Source: CAYSCW01 sp964449165
GTDB taxonomy: Bacteria > Acidobacteriota > Aminicenantia > Aminicenantales > Aminicenantaceae
DNA: 29,900 bases
NCBI GenBank assembly: GCA_964449165.1
Contig: CAYVAT010000037.1
Coordinates: forward strand, 1-29,900
Reading direction: 5' to 3'
Shown here: piece after piece, positions 13,965 to 21,704 of the stretch
Numbering within the stretch: position 1 is the first letter of the stretch
Layout of the letters: each line of letters opens with the position of its first letter
The notes under the pieces: model-generated
The model's database searches: none
What the model was told of the DNA's origin: nothing
The model's input: the letters and a program-made list of their open reading frames with translations, nothing else
Position numbers and translations under genes: made by a program

Positions 13965-16046
13965 ATGAAAACAGGACTGAGGGTCGTCTTATTCCTCATC
14001 CTAGCTCTCTTCATCATCTATTCAGGAATCCTGGTTTTCAACACATTTTTTCTCAAAAATACCCAAGAAAATGAAGACTATGCTTGTCGCCTCGACCCAG
14101 AAGAAGAATCTTTTACTTCGTTTGAAGGAGGAAGAATCTCAGTCAAGTTTCAAATAAAGAACCTGGGAAAGGCATCCTGGAGCTCCGCCGACACCAATCC
14201 CTGCCTTCTCTCCTACCATCTTCTTGATCATGAGGGAAAAATCATCCGCTACGACAACCGCCGCTTCCCACTTCCCCAAATGATCAAGCCGAATCAATCA
14301 GTTGAAGCAACGGCAAACATCATTGTGCCCTTGGAAGAAGGTCACTACATCCTCGAATTCGACCTGGTAAGAGAAGGAATATCATGGTTTAAGGATTATG
14401 GCTCCCCGACCGCTAAAGTCGCACTTCTAGTCAAGGGAAAAAAGTGGCCAGAAGACGAAATCTCCTTGGGTCTGGACTATGGCCAATACTCCAAATTCGA
14501 ATCCTCTGTCCCCGAGCTTAATAAAATATTAAAGCTTATCCGGATAACGCTGCATGAAAATGAGGTGGAGTTCCAAGGCAGGACCGGCCAGATCCGGGGA
14601 TTCTCAGCAGGAAAAGACTACCCTCAGATATGGCTGAGAGACGAAGCCACCATCATCCCTGCCTCCCGCTATTTCTATGATGTGTCCTACCTCACTTCCT
14701 GGCTTGAAGAGCATCTTGCTTTTCAGAGGAAGGACGGCTGCCTAGAAGACTGGATCGACTCCCTTGGCTATGCCGACAGGAACACCACCGAGAGCGACCA
14801 AGAAGCAAGTGCTGTCCAGGCTGCTTTCCAGGTTTACCAGCTTTCAGGGCCCGCCTGGCTCGAAAAGAAGATCAATGGAGAAACCATCATCGAGAGGCTA
14901 GAAAAGGCCTTACACTCTATCCTCTCTCACCGAATGGAAAAAAAATACGGCCTTCTCATAGGGGCCCACACCCTTGACTGGGGGGATGTGGACATCATCG
15001 ACCAAGACCAAAAAGCCATCTATGTCGACAGCAAAACCCACTGGACTGTGGATATATACGACCAGAGTATGTTTTATGAGGCCTGTCTCAACCTAGTACA
15101 GATGTTAAAGTCTCTGGGAAAGAACAACAAGGCTCTCTTCTGGGAACAAAAGGCCAGCTCTATCCAGAAAAACACAGACAGATGGCTCTGGCAGGAAGAG
15201 AAAGGATTCTACAGGGTTCACCTTCATCTGGACGAATTCCGTCATGACTTTGATGAGGATAACATCTTTGCCATGGGAGGAAACACCCAGGCCATCCTCT
15301 CCGGTCTTGCAAGTGAAGAAAAATCCTCAAGAATCATCGAAGAAGCCCTGAAAAGGCAGAGCTTGTACGGTCTTTCCACCATAAGCGGAACCCTTCTTCC
15401 CCCTTACCCTCAACACACTTTCAAGCATCCCATGGTGGACGATCCCTACGAATATCAAAATGGAGGTCAGTGGGATTGGTTCGGGGATAAACTCATCTTT
15501 GCTATGTTCGAACATGGATTCAGCAGCCTTGCTCAGGAGAAATTGGCTGAAATCCTGCGCAAAAACCTGGCTAACGGAAGTTTCTTCGAATGGGATTCTC
15601 GGGAAGGCATCGGTCAAGGAAACGGTTACTTCTGTGGGAGTGCTGGAAGCCTGAGCAAGGCCATTTTCGAGGGCTATTTTGGGATTAAAATCGGGAAAGG
15701 CACGCTGAATATAGAGCCCAAAATCGGAAAAGGCTCAGCGATGATCCATGTCTATCTGCCTGCCAACGATACATTTGTGGCCTATACCTATACCTTCGAT
15801 GAAATAAAAAAGAAGCTCACTCTGGAGTACAACAGCAATCTTGATTTAAAGGGAAAGGCCAAGATCCTCTTGCCCTTTCTGAACGAGGTAAAAGAGGAAG
15901 ATATTAAGGAAAACTGGTTGGTCCACATTGACGGCAAGAACGTCCCTTTCCAGCTGGTAAGAAAGAACGAAGATATGTTTGTCGAGGTAGCGACGGATTT
16001 TAAAAATCACATTTTGGAGATCGATTATTTGCGGCCTAGGGAATAA
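13965..16046 (+). CDS. Membrane-anchored Ig-like plus six-hairpin glycosidase-fold protein
   Basis: A 693-residue exported protein. Residues 7-29 form one hydrophobic helix (signal anchor). Residues about 45-157 look like an Ig-like strand domain: V-K-F-Q-I-K-N-L-G-K-A-S-W, P-N-Q-S-V, then G-H-Y-I-L-E-F-D-L-V-R-E-G-I-S-W-F. About 200-575 resembles the (alpha/alpha)6 barrel of several glycoside hydrolase families, with W-L-R-D-E (223-227), E-S-D-Q-E (276-280), D-I-Y-D-Q-S (363-368) and Y-Q-N-G-G-Q-W-D-W-F (497-506). A C-terminal strand-rich region follows. Candidate acids include Asp226, Glu227, Glu276 and Asp278, but the catalytic pair cannot be assigned. An AAGGG ribosome site lies a few bases before the ATG. 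The 3' end overlaps the convergent UDP-glucose dehydrogenase gene by 22 bp. Role is probably turnover of a surface glycan; the exact family is unknown. Confidence 0.75.
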   Translation: MKTGLRVVLFLILALFIIYSGILVFNTFFLKNTQENEDYACRLDPEEESFTSFEGGRISVKFQIKNLGKASWSSADTNPCLLSYHLLDHEGKIIRYDNRRFPLPQMIKPNQSVEATANIIVPLEEGHYILEFDLVREGISWFKDYGSPTAKVALLVKGKKWPEDEISLGLDYGQYSKFESSVPELNKILKLIRITLHENEVEFQGRTGQIRGFSAGKDYPQIWLRDEATIIPASRYFYDVSYLTSWLEEHLAFQRKDGCLEDWIDSLGYADRNTTESDQEASAVQAAFQVYQLSGPAWLEKKINGETIIERLEKALHSILSHRMEKKYGLLIGAHTLDWGDVDIIDQDQKAIYVDSKTHWTVDIYDQSMFYEACLNLVQMLKSLGKNNKALFWEQKASSIQKNTDRWLWQEEKGFYRVHLHLDEFRHDFDEDNIFAMGGNTQAILSGLASEEKSSRIIEEALKRQSLYGLSTISGTLLPPYPQHTFKHPMVDDPYEYQNGGQWDWFGDKLIFAMFEHGFSSLAQEKLAEILRKNLANGSFFEWDSREGIGQGNGYFCGSAGSLSKAIFEGYFGIKIGKGTLNIEPKIGKGSAMIHVYLPANDTFVAYTYTFDEIKKKLTLEYNSNLDLKGKAKILLPFLNEVKEEDIKENWLVHIDGKNVPFQLVRKNEDMFVEVATDFKNHILEIDYLRPRE

Positions 16047-17329
16047 TACTCAAAGCCGAGTTTTCTCACTTCTTCGGGCTCGAAGATGTTCCTGCCATCG
16101 ATGATGATAGGATTATCCATAAGGCTTTTGAGCTTTTTTAAATCCAGGTTTCTGAACTCATCCCATTCTGTGATTAAAAGCAGAGCGTTCGCTCCTTTTG
16201 CAGCCTCATAAGCGGATTGAGCATAGGTGATTCGAGGAGAGTCCTCAGGAAATACCGCCTTCATATTCTCTATTGCTTCAGGATCATAAAGCCGCAGAAG
16301 AGAACCTCCTTCCTGGAGCTCTTTGATGAGCCTTATGCTAGGAGCCTCCCTTATATCATCAGTTTCTGGCTTGAAAGACAGGCCAAGAACAGCTATCTTC
16401 TTATCCTTCAATATCCAGAGCGCTTTCTTTATTTTTTCCACGAAAACGCCGATCCTCTCCAGATTGATCCGATCAGCCTCCAGGAGTAAGTTCATGTTGA
16501 CTCCCATATCTTCGCCGATCTTGGTCAAAGCTCTTATGTCCTTAGGAAAGCAGGAACCCCCATAACCAAGACCTGCCCGCAAAAACTGAGCTCCTATCCT
16601 GGGATCAAGTCCCATCCCTTTGGACACCAGTTCCACATCTGCATCTGTTCGCTCGCACAGCTCAGACATCAGGTTGATATAGGAGATTTTCAAGGCCAGG
16701 AAAGAGTTGGAGGCATGCTTGATGAGTTCGGCTGTGTCGATATTAGTAATAAGGACACGATCTTTAAACTTCTCATAAATTTTGAGCATGATCTCTCTGG
16801 CTTTTTTGCTCTCCACGCCGATGATGATACGGTCTGGGTTGAGGAAATCGGAAACCGCTGACCCTTCCCTCAAGAATTCTGGATTTGAAGCGATATCAAA
16901 GGGCACATCGCTCTTCTTGTAGAGGCTGATGGTGCGGTTGATCCACATGGAAGTGCGGACCGGGACCGTGCTCTTCTCCACCACTAGCTTGTAGTGGTTG
17001 AGGTTCTCTGCAATCTTCCGTGAGACCTTCTCCACAAAAGACATATCAGCACTGCCGTCCTCCCTTTGAGGAGTGTTGACACAGACAAAAAGGATATCAG
17101 AGGAAAGGATAGTCTCATCCAGATCCTGGCTGAAAGTCAGGTTTCCCTTCTTCAGGTTTTTTTTCAACAGGGATTCAAGATCGCGTTCATAGATATGGGA
17201 AATTCCTTCCGAGGCCTTTTCGATTTTATCCACTTCTGAATCGGTCCCGGTGACCTGATGCCCGAATTCGGCCAGTCCCACGGCCGTCACCAGACCGACA
17301 TAACCTGTACCAATAATGCCTATTTTCAT
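16025..17329 (-). CDS. ugd: UDP-glucose 6-dehydrogenase
   Basis: A 434-residue NAD-dependent enzyme oxidising UDP-glucose to UDP-glucuronate for acidic polysaccharides. The N-terminal Rossmann motif is G-T-G-Y-V-G (7-12). V-E-K-S-T-V-P-V (118-125) and N-P-E-F-L-R-E-G-S-A (149-158) line the active site, and the catalytic Cys260 is in G-Y-G-G-S-C-F-P-K-D. The last domain carries the UDP-binding L-G-L-S-F-K-P-x-T-D-D-I-R motif. The S-C-F-P-K-D sequence and E-F-L-R-E-G favour UDP-glucose over UDP-HexNAc as substrate. A strong GAGGAGGATAGG ribosome site precedes the ATG. It is last in the long minus-strand polysaccharide/sulfate operon, 10 bases after the second dehydrogenase. Confidence 0.95.
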   Translation of the reverse strand: MKIGIIGTGYVGLVTAVGLAEFGHQVTGTDSEVDKIEKASEGISHIYERDLESLLKKNLKKGNLTFSQDLDETILSSDILFVCVNTPQREDGSADMSFVEKVSRKIAENLNHYKLVVEKSTVPVRTSMWINRTISLYKKSDVPFDIASNPEFLREGSAVSDFLNPDRIIIGVESKKAREIMLKIYEKFKDRVLITNIDTAELIKHASNSFLALKISYINLMSELCERTDADVELVSKGMGLDPRIGAQFLRAGLGYGGSCFPKDIRALTKIGEDMGVNMNLLLEADRINLERIGVFVEKIKKALWILKDKKIAVLGLSFKPETDDIREAPSIRLIKELQEGGSLLRLYDPEAIENMKAVFPEDSPRITYAQSAYEAAKGANALLLITEWDEFRNLDLKKLKSLMDNPIIIDGRNIFEPEEVRKLGFEYYSLGRK

Positions 17330-17339
17330 CCTATCCTCC

Positions 17340-18659
17340 TCAGGCTTTGACTACGTTTCTCCTCTTCTTTTTTATGGCGTTTCGCGTATCAATGACCAGG
17401 GCTGCATTCTTCACAATCCAATCATAATCATATGCAGAATGATCCGTGTTTATGATCACAGCATCAAACTTTCTGAGCTTCCCTTCGTTCAGAGGCTCAG
17501 ACTTTAGCTTCAGCCCTGGATAATCTCTATGTCCGTAGGATTCAGGCACATATGGATCATTATAAGCGACCTTGGCTCCTTTTTCCTGCAGCAGGCTGAT
17601 AATTTTGAGGGACGGAGACTCCCTCTGGTCATCGACATCTTTCTTATAAGCTATGCCCAGGATCAGGATTTTGGCTCCTCTGATGGATCTTTTCCTTCTG
17701 TTTAAGGCGTCGATCGTCTTGGAAACCACATAGTAGGGCATTCGGGTGTTGATTTCCCCAGCAAGCTCGATAAATTTTGTCGGATACTCCACTTCCTTGG
17801 CCTTCCAGGCAAGATAGAAAGGATCCACAGGTATACAGTGTCCTCCATAACCAGGCCCTGGATAAAAAGGAAAAAAGCCAAAAGGCTTGCTGGAAGCAGC
17901 TTCGATCACTTCCCAGACATCGATATCCATCAGCTCCAAGATCATCTTCATCTCGTTGACCAGGGCGATGTTGACCGAACGGAAGATATTCTCCAGAAGC
18001 TTGGTGGCCTCGGCCACCCGGGGCGAAGAGACAGGAATAGTTCTGACCACCACCTGATCATAGAGGCCTTTGGCCACTCTTCTGCAGATCGGGGTGACTC
18101 CGCCTACAACCTTGGGAATTTTCGCTGTTGTGTACTCTTTGTCACCCGGGTTTTCTCTCTCCGGAGAGTAAGCCAGGTAAAAATCCTTTCCCACCTTTAA
18201 TCCTCCCTTCTCCAGGATAGGAAGCATCTCTTCCTCAGTGGTGCCAGGATAGGTAGTACTCTCCAGTACGATGAGCTGCCCTCTCCTCATGTTTTGGGCA
18301 ATCACTTCCGTTGTCCTAAGGACAAAGGACAGATCCGGATTTTTATGAGGGTCAAGGGGCGTGGGCACGCATATGATGACCACATCGACGCTGGCTAGGT
18401 TCTTGAAATCAGATGTGGCATGGTATTTTTGCTTGCCCAGATAGCTTTTCAGCTCCTCGGCCGTAACATGTTTGATGTAACTCTTTCCCTTGTTCAACAG
18501 GCTGACTTTTTTCTCGTCCACATCAAAACCCATCACTTTGAATCCACTGGCAAGGAATGTTTTGAGGAGAGGAAGACCCACATAGCCCAAACCGATGATT
18601 CCGATATGAGCCTCCTTGGTTACTATTTTTTTCTCCAGACTCGCGGCTCTTTTATCCAT
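17340..18659 (-). CDS. UDP-N-acetyl-hexosamine 6-dehydrogenase (WbpA/WbpO/TviB type)
   Basis: A 439-residue nucleotide-sugar dehydrogenase. It shares the three-domain layout of UDP-glucose dehydrogenase: Rossmann G-L-G-Y-V-G (23-28), V-L-E-S-T-T-Y-P-G-T, then Y-S-P-E-R-E-N-P-G-D (164-173). The catalytic Cys275 sits in G-Y-G-G-H-C-I-P-V-D-P-F-Y-L, and the G-H-C-I-P-V-D-P form marks UDP-HexNAc dehydrogenases rather than UDP-glucose enzymes. The upstream WbpP-like epimerase suggests the product is UDP-GalNAcA or UDP-GlcNAcA. Of two close ATGs, the second (18659) is preferred because AAAGGA lies six bases before it; using it, the gene overlaps the epimerase by eight bases. Fine substrate choice needs assay. 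Confidence 0.9.
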   Translation of the reverse strand: MDKRAASLEKKIVTKEAHIGIIGLGYVGLPLLKTFLASGFKVMGFDVDEKKVSLLNKGKSYIKHVTAEELKSYLGKQKYHATSDFKNLASVDVVIICVPTPLDPHKNPDLSFVLRTTEVIAQNMRRGQLIVLESTTYPGTTEEEMLPILEKGGLKVGKDFYLAYSPERENPGDKEYTTAKIPKVVGGVTPICRRVAKGLYDQVVVRTIPVSSPRVAEATKLLENIFRSVNIALVNEMKMILELMDIDVWEVIEAASSKPFGFFPFYPGPGYGGHCIPVDPFYLAWKAKEVEYPTKFIELAGEINTRMPYYVVSKTIDALNRRKRSIRGAKILILGIAYKKDVDDQRESPSLKIISLLQEKGAKVAYNDPYVPESYGHRDYPGLKLKSEPLNEGKLRKFDAVIINTDHSAYDYDWIVKNAALVIDTRNAIKKKRRNVVKA

Positions 18660-19596
18660 GCTCATTCCTTTCTTTGTACCATTGAATGGTCTTTTTCAGG
18701 CCTTCATCAAAGGATACTTTGGGCACATAATTGAGGAATCTCTCCGCCCTGGACACATCCGCGTAGGAATGCTTGACATCTCCTGGACGGGGCTTATCGT
18801 GGGAAGGGCTTATATCTTTGTTCAATATTTTACTAATTTTTTCTGCCAGAGTATTCACCGTGGTTCTCTTGCCGCAGGCGATATTGATGATCTCTCCAGA
18901 CAGATCCTCTGCTTTTGAGGCCAGAATATTGGCTTCCACCACATTGGAAACATAGGTGAAGTCCCGGGATTGGTCACCATCACCGTAGATAACGGGTCTT
19001 TCACCCTTGAGGAGTTTGACTATGAAGTTGGGAATCACCGCAGCATACTGGGAGAGAGGATCCTGGCGCGGACCAAATACGTTGAAATAGCGGAGTGAGA
19101 CCGTGGAAAGAGCGTAAATCTGGCTGAAAACTCGGCAGTACATCTCTCCCACAAGCTTACTCAGCGCATAAGGAGAAAGAGGCTCGGCTCTCATGTCTTC
19201 TTTCTTGGGCAGGAGGGGATCGTTGCCGTAGACCGATGAGGAAGAGGCAAAGACAAATTTTTTAACCTTTGCATCCCGGGAGGCAATCAGAAGGTTTAAT
19301 GTGCCAGTGATGTTGATCTCGCTTGTAAGCAGGGGATTTTCAATAGAGCGTGGAACAGATGGTAGTGCAGCCTGGTGGAGGACATAATCCACTCCCTCAG
19401 TGATTTTCTGGCATGTTTCTGCATTCCTGATATCGCCTTTGCTGAATTCGATTTTATTCAGGAAAGGAGCAAGGTTTTCCTTCTTTCCGGTCAGGAAATT
19501 ATCGATGACTCTGACTCTTGCTCCCCTGAGAGCCAGCTCTTCAGCAATATGCGAGCCGATGAAACCAGCTCCCCCGGTCACTAAATAAGTTTCCAT
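18652..19596 (-). CDS. UDP-N-acetylglucosamine 4-epimerase-like short-chain dehydrogenase (WbpP type)
   Basis: A 314-residue extended SDR enzyme. NAD binds at G-G-A-G-F-I-G (8-14); the catalytic Tyr143-x3-Lys147 (Y-A-L-S-K) and the S-S-S-S-V-Y-G segment are present. The H-Q-A-A-L-P-S-V-P-R-S-I-E-N-P stretch, the R-Y-F-N-V-F-G-P-R-Q-D-P-L-S-Q-Y-A-A-V-I-P segment and the G-D-G-x-Q-S-R-D-F-T-Y-V loop strongly resemble WbpP, which interconverts UDP-GlcNAc and UDP-GalNAc. Its stop overlaps the downstream UDP-HexNAc dehydrogenase, matching the WbpP-WbpO two-step route to UDP-GalNAcA. A perfect TATAAT lies nine bases before the ATG, so it may also be transcribed separately from cysC upstream. UDP-glucose 4-epimerase activity is a less likely alternative. 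Confidence 0.85.
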   Translation of the reverse strand: METYLVTGGAGFIGSHIAEELALRGARVRVIDNFLTGKKENLAPFLNKIEFSKGDIRNAETCQKITEGVDYVLHQAALPSVPRSIENPLLTSEINITGTLNLLIASRDAKVKKFVFASSSSVYGNDPLLPKKEDMRAEPLSPYALSKLVGEMYCRVFSQIYALSTVSLRYFNVFGPRQDPLSQYAAVIPNFIVKLLKGERPVIYGDGDQSRDFTYVSNVVEANILASKAEDLSGEIINIACGKRTTVNTLAEKISKILNKDISPSHDKPRPGDVKHSYADVSRAERFLNYVPKVSFDEGLKKTIQWYKERNEHG

Positions 19597-19605
19597 TTTG
19601 CCTCA

Positions 19606-19611
19606 ATTATA
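19606..19611 (-). promoter_or_regulatory. Candidate -10 box of the epimerase gene
   Basis: A perfect TATAAT on the minus strand lies nine bases before the ATG at 19596. The usual start would leave a leader of about three bases. The region 17 bases further upstream is T-rich, with only a poor -35 match. If used, it would split the polysaccharide genes from the sulfate genes as a nearly leaderless transcript. Confidence 0.35.
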
Positions 19612-19647
19612 TACGTTACTAACTGAGAAGAAAAGTATTTTAGTGGT

Positions 19648-19716
19648 AGCATTTCCACTTCCATGATGAGTAAAGATATTTAAAAGAATACAGCCATCAT
19701 CATGGAAATGGATGCT
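19648..19716. repeat. Imperfect inverted repeat between cysC and the epimerase gene
   Basis: The left arm (19648-19670) AGCAT..CCATGATGA pairs with the right arm (19695-19716) TCATCATGG..ATGCT, with internal mismatches and a 24-base AT-rich loop. It fills most of the 127-bp gap after cysC. There is no following U-tract, so it is not a standard terminator. Its right end (ATGGAAATGGATGCTTCT) loosely resembles the right ends of the 11.6- and 23.5-kb hairpins, possibly a diverged relative. Confidence 0.45.
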
Positions 19717-19723
19717 TCTGGAA

Positions 19724-20287
19724 TTAATCTATGTAGCCTAGGTCATTCAATCTCTTAATGACCCTGGATGCACTTTCTTCCAGAGTTTCTTTATCCGTCT
19801 CAAGGAGGATCTCCGGATCAAGCGGCTCCTCATAAGGGTGGGAAATCCCTGTGAATTCTTTGATCTCTCCTTTAATTGCCTTCTCATACATACCTTTCAC
19901 ATCACGCTCCATGCACACTTCAACCGGACATTTGACATAGGTCTCGATGAAATTACCGATTTCCTTCCTGGCATAAGCTCTGACTTCGCGGTAGGGAGAA
20001 ATAAACGAGGTAAGAACAGCCACGCCGTTTCGGGTTAAGAGCTTGGCTACGAAAGTCACCCGCCGGATGTTTTCATTCCTGTCTTCCTGGGAGAAGCCCA
20101 GATCTCGAGTTAAGCTCTGACGCACGATATCCCCATCCAGTCTTTCCACCTTCAAGCTTTGCTCTTTCAGCATTGCAGCCACTCTATCGGCTACTGCGGA
20201 TTTTCCTGAACAGGGTAAGCCCGTAAACCATACCGTGAATCCTTTCTGCTCATCTGATTTCTTGCCTCTTGCCTTTTCTTCTGTCAT
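19724..20287 (-). CDS. cysC: Adenylylsulfate (APS) kinase
   Basis: A 187-residue cytosolic kinase that phosphorylates APS to PAPS, the sulfate donor. It shows the P-loop G-L-P-C-S-G-K-S (23-30), D-G-D-I-V-R (51-56), F-S-x-E-D-R-x-E-N-I-R-R (65-76), the phosphoryl-accepting-serine-type motif S-F-I-S-P-Y-R (94-100), and the K-C-P-V-E-V-C-M-E-R-D-V-K-G-M-Y lid region. The start at 20287 is an ATG with GGAG ten bases upstream; a longer TTG start nine codons earlier is less likely. It completes sulfate activation with sat, two genes upstream. The last residues are L-G-Y-I-D, identical to the tail of the small ribbon-helix-helix protein that heads this operon. No assimilatory reductase genes are nearby, so PAPS may serve sulfation. 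Confidence 0.94.
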   Translation of the reverse strand: MTEEKARGKKSDEQKGFTVWFTGLPCSGKSAVADRVAAMLKEQSLKVERLDGDIVRQSLTRDLGFSQEDRNENIRRVTFVAKLLTRNGVAVLTSFISPYREVRAYARKEIGNFIETYVKCPVEVCMERDVKGMYEKAIKGEIKEFTGISHPYEEPLDPEILLETDKETLEESASRVIKRLNDLGYID

Positions 20288-20317
20288 ATCTATGGGTCTC
20301 CTCTCCGAGAGCAAACT

Positions 20318-21688
20318 CTACTCGATGACCTTTCCTTCCATATCATCTGGAACAGAAAGCCCCATACAGTGGAGGACGGTGGGAGCGATGTCCATGATAT
20401 GGGCATTTTTTCTCTTGTTTTCTCTTCGCTGAGGATCATAGAGAATGTAGATGCCGTCCTGGGCATGAACCGCATCATCCGGGCCGGTGTCGTTCTCCAG
20501 TAGATACTTAGTGGAATGCCCCAGGGTTCCTGCCGAACGCCAGTAGAGGTCATCAAAATAGACCATTAAATCAGGATAATCTCCCCTTGCTTCTTTAAAG
20601 TACTGCTGTGGTTTCAACACTCGTGTTTTCCACTCGCTACCATCTTCTCCTTTTATCGACATTATCTTTTCCACCAGAGCATCCCGTTCTTTCTCATAAT
20701 CTTCGGGAGGGATGATGCCCTGGCTTTCTCGGCCTTCGATATTAAGAAAAAGACGGGCATAATAACCGCCCCATCCCCAGTATTTTGAACGGGACCAATC
20801 CACCTCCACTCCATCCATGCTGACAGGCGATTGAGGTTTCTCCTTGACCACAAGATCTCCTTGTTCTATCAGCCACTCATTGATGCAAAAAGCTCCTTTC
20901 ATCCTCTTGGCCCCATGATCAGAGACAACGAGAACCACGGTGTTTTTGTCGATGTTGGAGAGAAGTTCTCCGATTTTTTTATCCAGATCCTTGTAGTAAT
21001 CTATGATCACATCTTCGTATGGATTGCCCTTGACATAAAGATGATGCTCTCGATCCATGTACTTCCAGAAGGCGTGCTGGATTCTATCCACGCCGATCTC
21101 CACGAACATGAAAAAATCCCAGGTCTTTCTGCGGATCAGGTAATTCATGACTTCAAATCTTTTCCTTGTCATCTCATAAGTCTGTTCAATGAGGCTGTCT
21201 TTCTCATCTGTCCTGAAGACAACATCGAAGATATAAGGACCAAACCTTTCCTCGATTTCTTGACGGAGTTGGGATGGATAGGTATATTCCTTTTCGCTTC
21301 CGGGAGTGATGAAACAGGAGATCATATTCCCTGCTACGGGCCGAGGGGGATAACTTGGAGGAACACTCACCAGGCAGCTCTGGCCGCCGCTCTCCCCTAT
21401 TATATCCCAGACCGCTTTCTCTTTTATCGATTGCGATGTAGCAATCCATATATCTTTGTAGGAATAATCCTTACGGTGACGAAACCCGTAGAGGCCAAGG
21501 CGCCCCGGATCTTTGCCTGTACACATCACCATCCAGGCAGGGATGGTGATAGGAGGGTCAGAGCTGCGCAGGTTTCCATAGAGTCCATTTTCGATAAGCT
21601 CCCTGAGGACCGGCAGTTTCTCCATCTGGTCAAAAACGATTTTAGACGGGGCACAGTCCAATCCCACAACCACACATTTCTTTTCCAT
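20318..21688 (-). CDS. Alkaline-phosphatase-superfamily (type I phosphodiesterase-like) protein
   Basis: A 456-residue metal-dependent hydrolase-like protein. The N-terminal metal motif V-V-V-G-L-D-C-A-P-S has Asp11; D-P-P-I-T-I-P-A-W-M-V-M-C-T-G-K-D-P-G follows (44-62). Later metal ligands are visible in G-V-D-R-I-Q-H-A-F-W (Asp201, His205) and V-S-D-H-G-A (Asp257, His258), with a late G-H-S-T-K-Y. The usual nucleophile position after the first aspartate (D-G-A-T) is changed to D-C-A-P-S, so the nucleophile is uncertain. There is no signal peptide, so it is probably cytosolic. The start at 21688 has AAAGGA a few bases upstream and lies 16 bases after sat. Its place between sat and cysC suggests a role in APS/PAPS or sulfated-product metabolism; substrate unknown. 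Confidence 0.8.
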   Translation of the reverse strand: MEKKCVVVGLDCAPSKIVFDQMEKLPVLRELIENGLYGNLRSSDPPITIPAWMVMCTGKDPGRLGLYGFRHRKDYSYKDIWIATSQSIKEKAVWDIIGESGGQSCLVSVPPSYPPRPVAGNMISCFITPGSEKEYTYPSQLRQEIEERFGPYIFDVVFRTDEKDSLIEQTYEMTRKRFEVMNYLIRRKTWDFFMFVEIGVDRIQHAFWKYMDREHHLYVKGNPYEDVIIDYYKDLDKKIGELLSNIDKNTVVLVVSDHGAKRMKGAFCINEWLIEQGDLVVKEKPQSPVSMDGVEVDWSRSKYWGWGGYYARLFLNIEGRESQGIIPPEDYEKERDALVEKIMSIKGEDGSEWKTRVLKPQQYFKEARGDYPDLMVYFDDLYWRSAGTLGHSTKYLLENDTGPDDAVHAQDGIYILYDPQRRENKRKNAHIMDIAPTVLHCMGLSVPDDMEGKVIE

Positions 21689-21704
21689 ATGACTTCCTTT
21701 CTTT

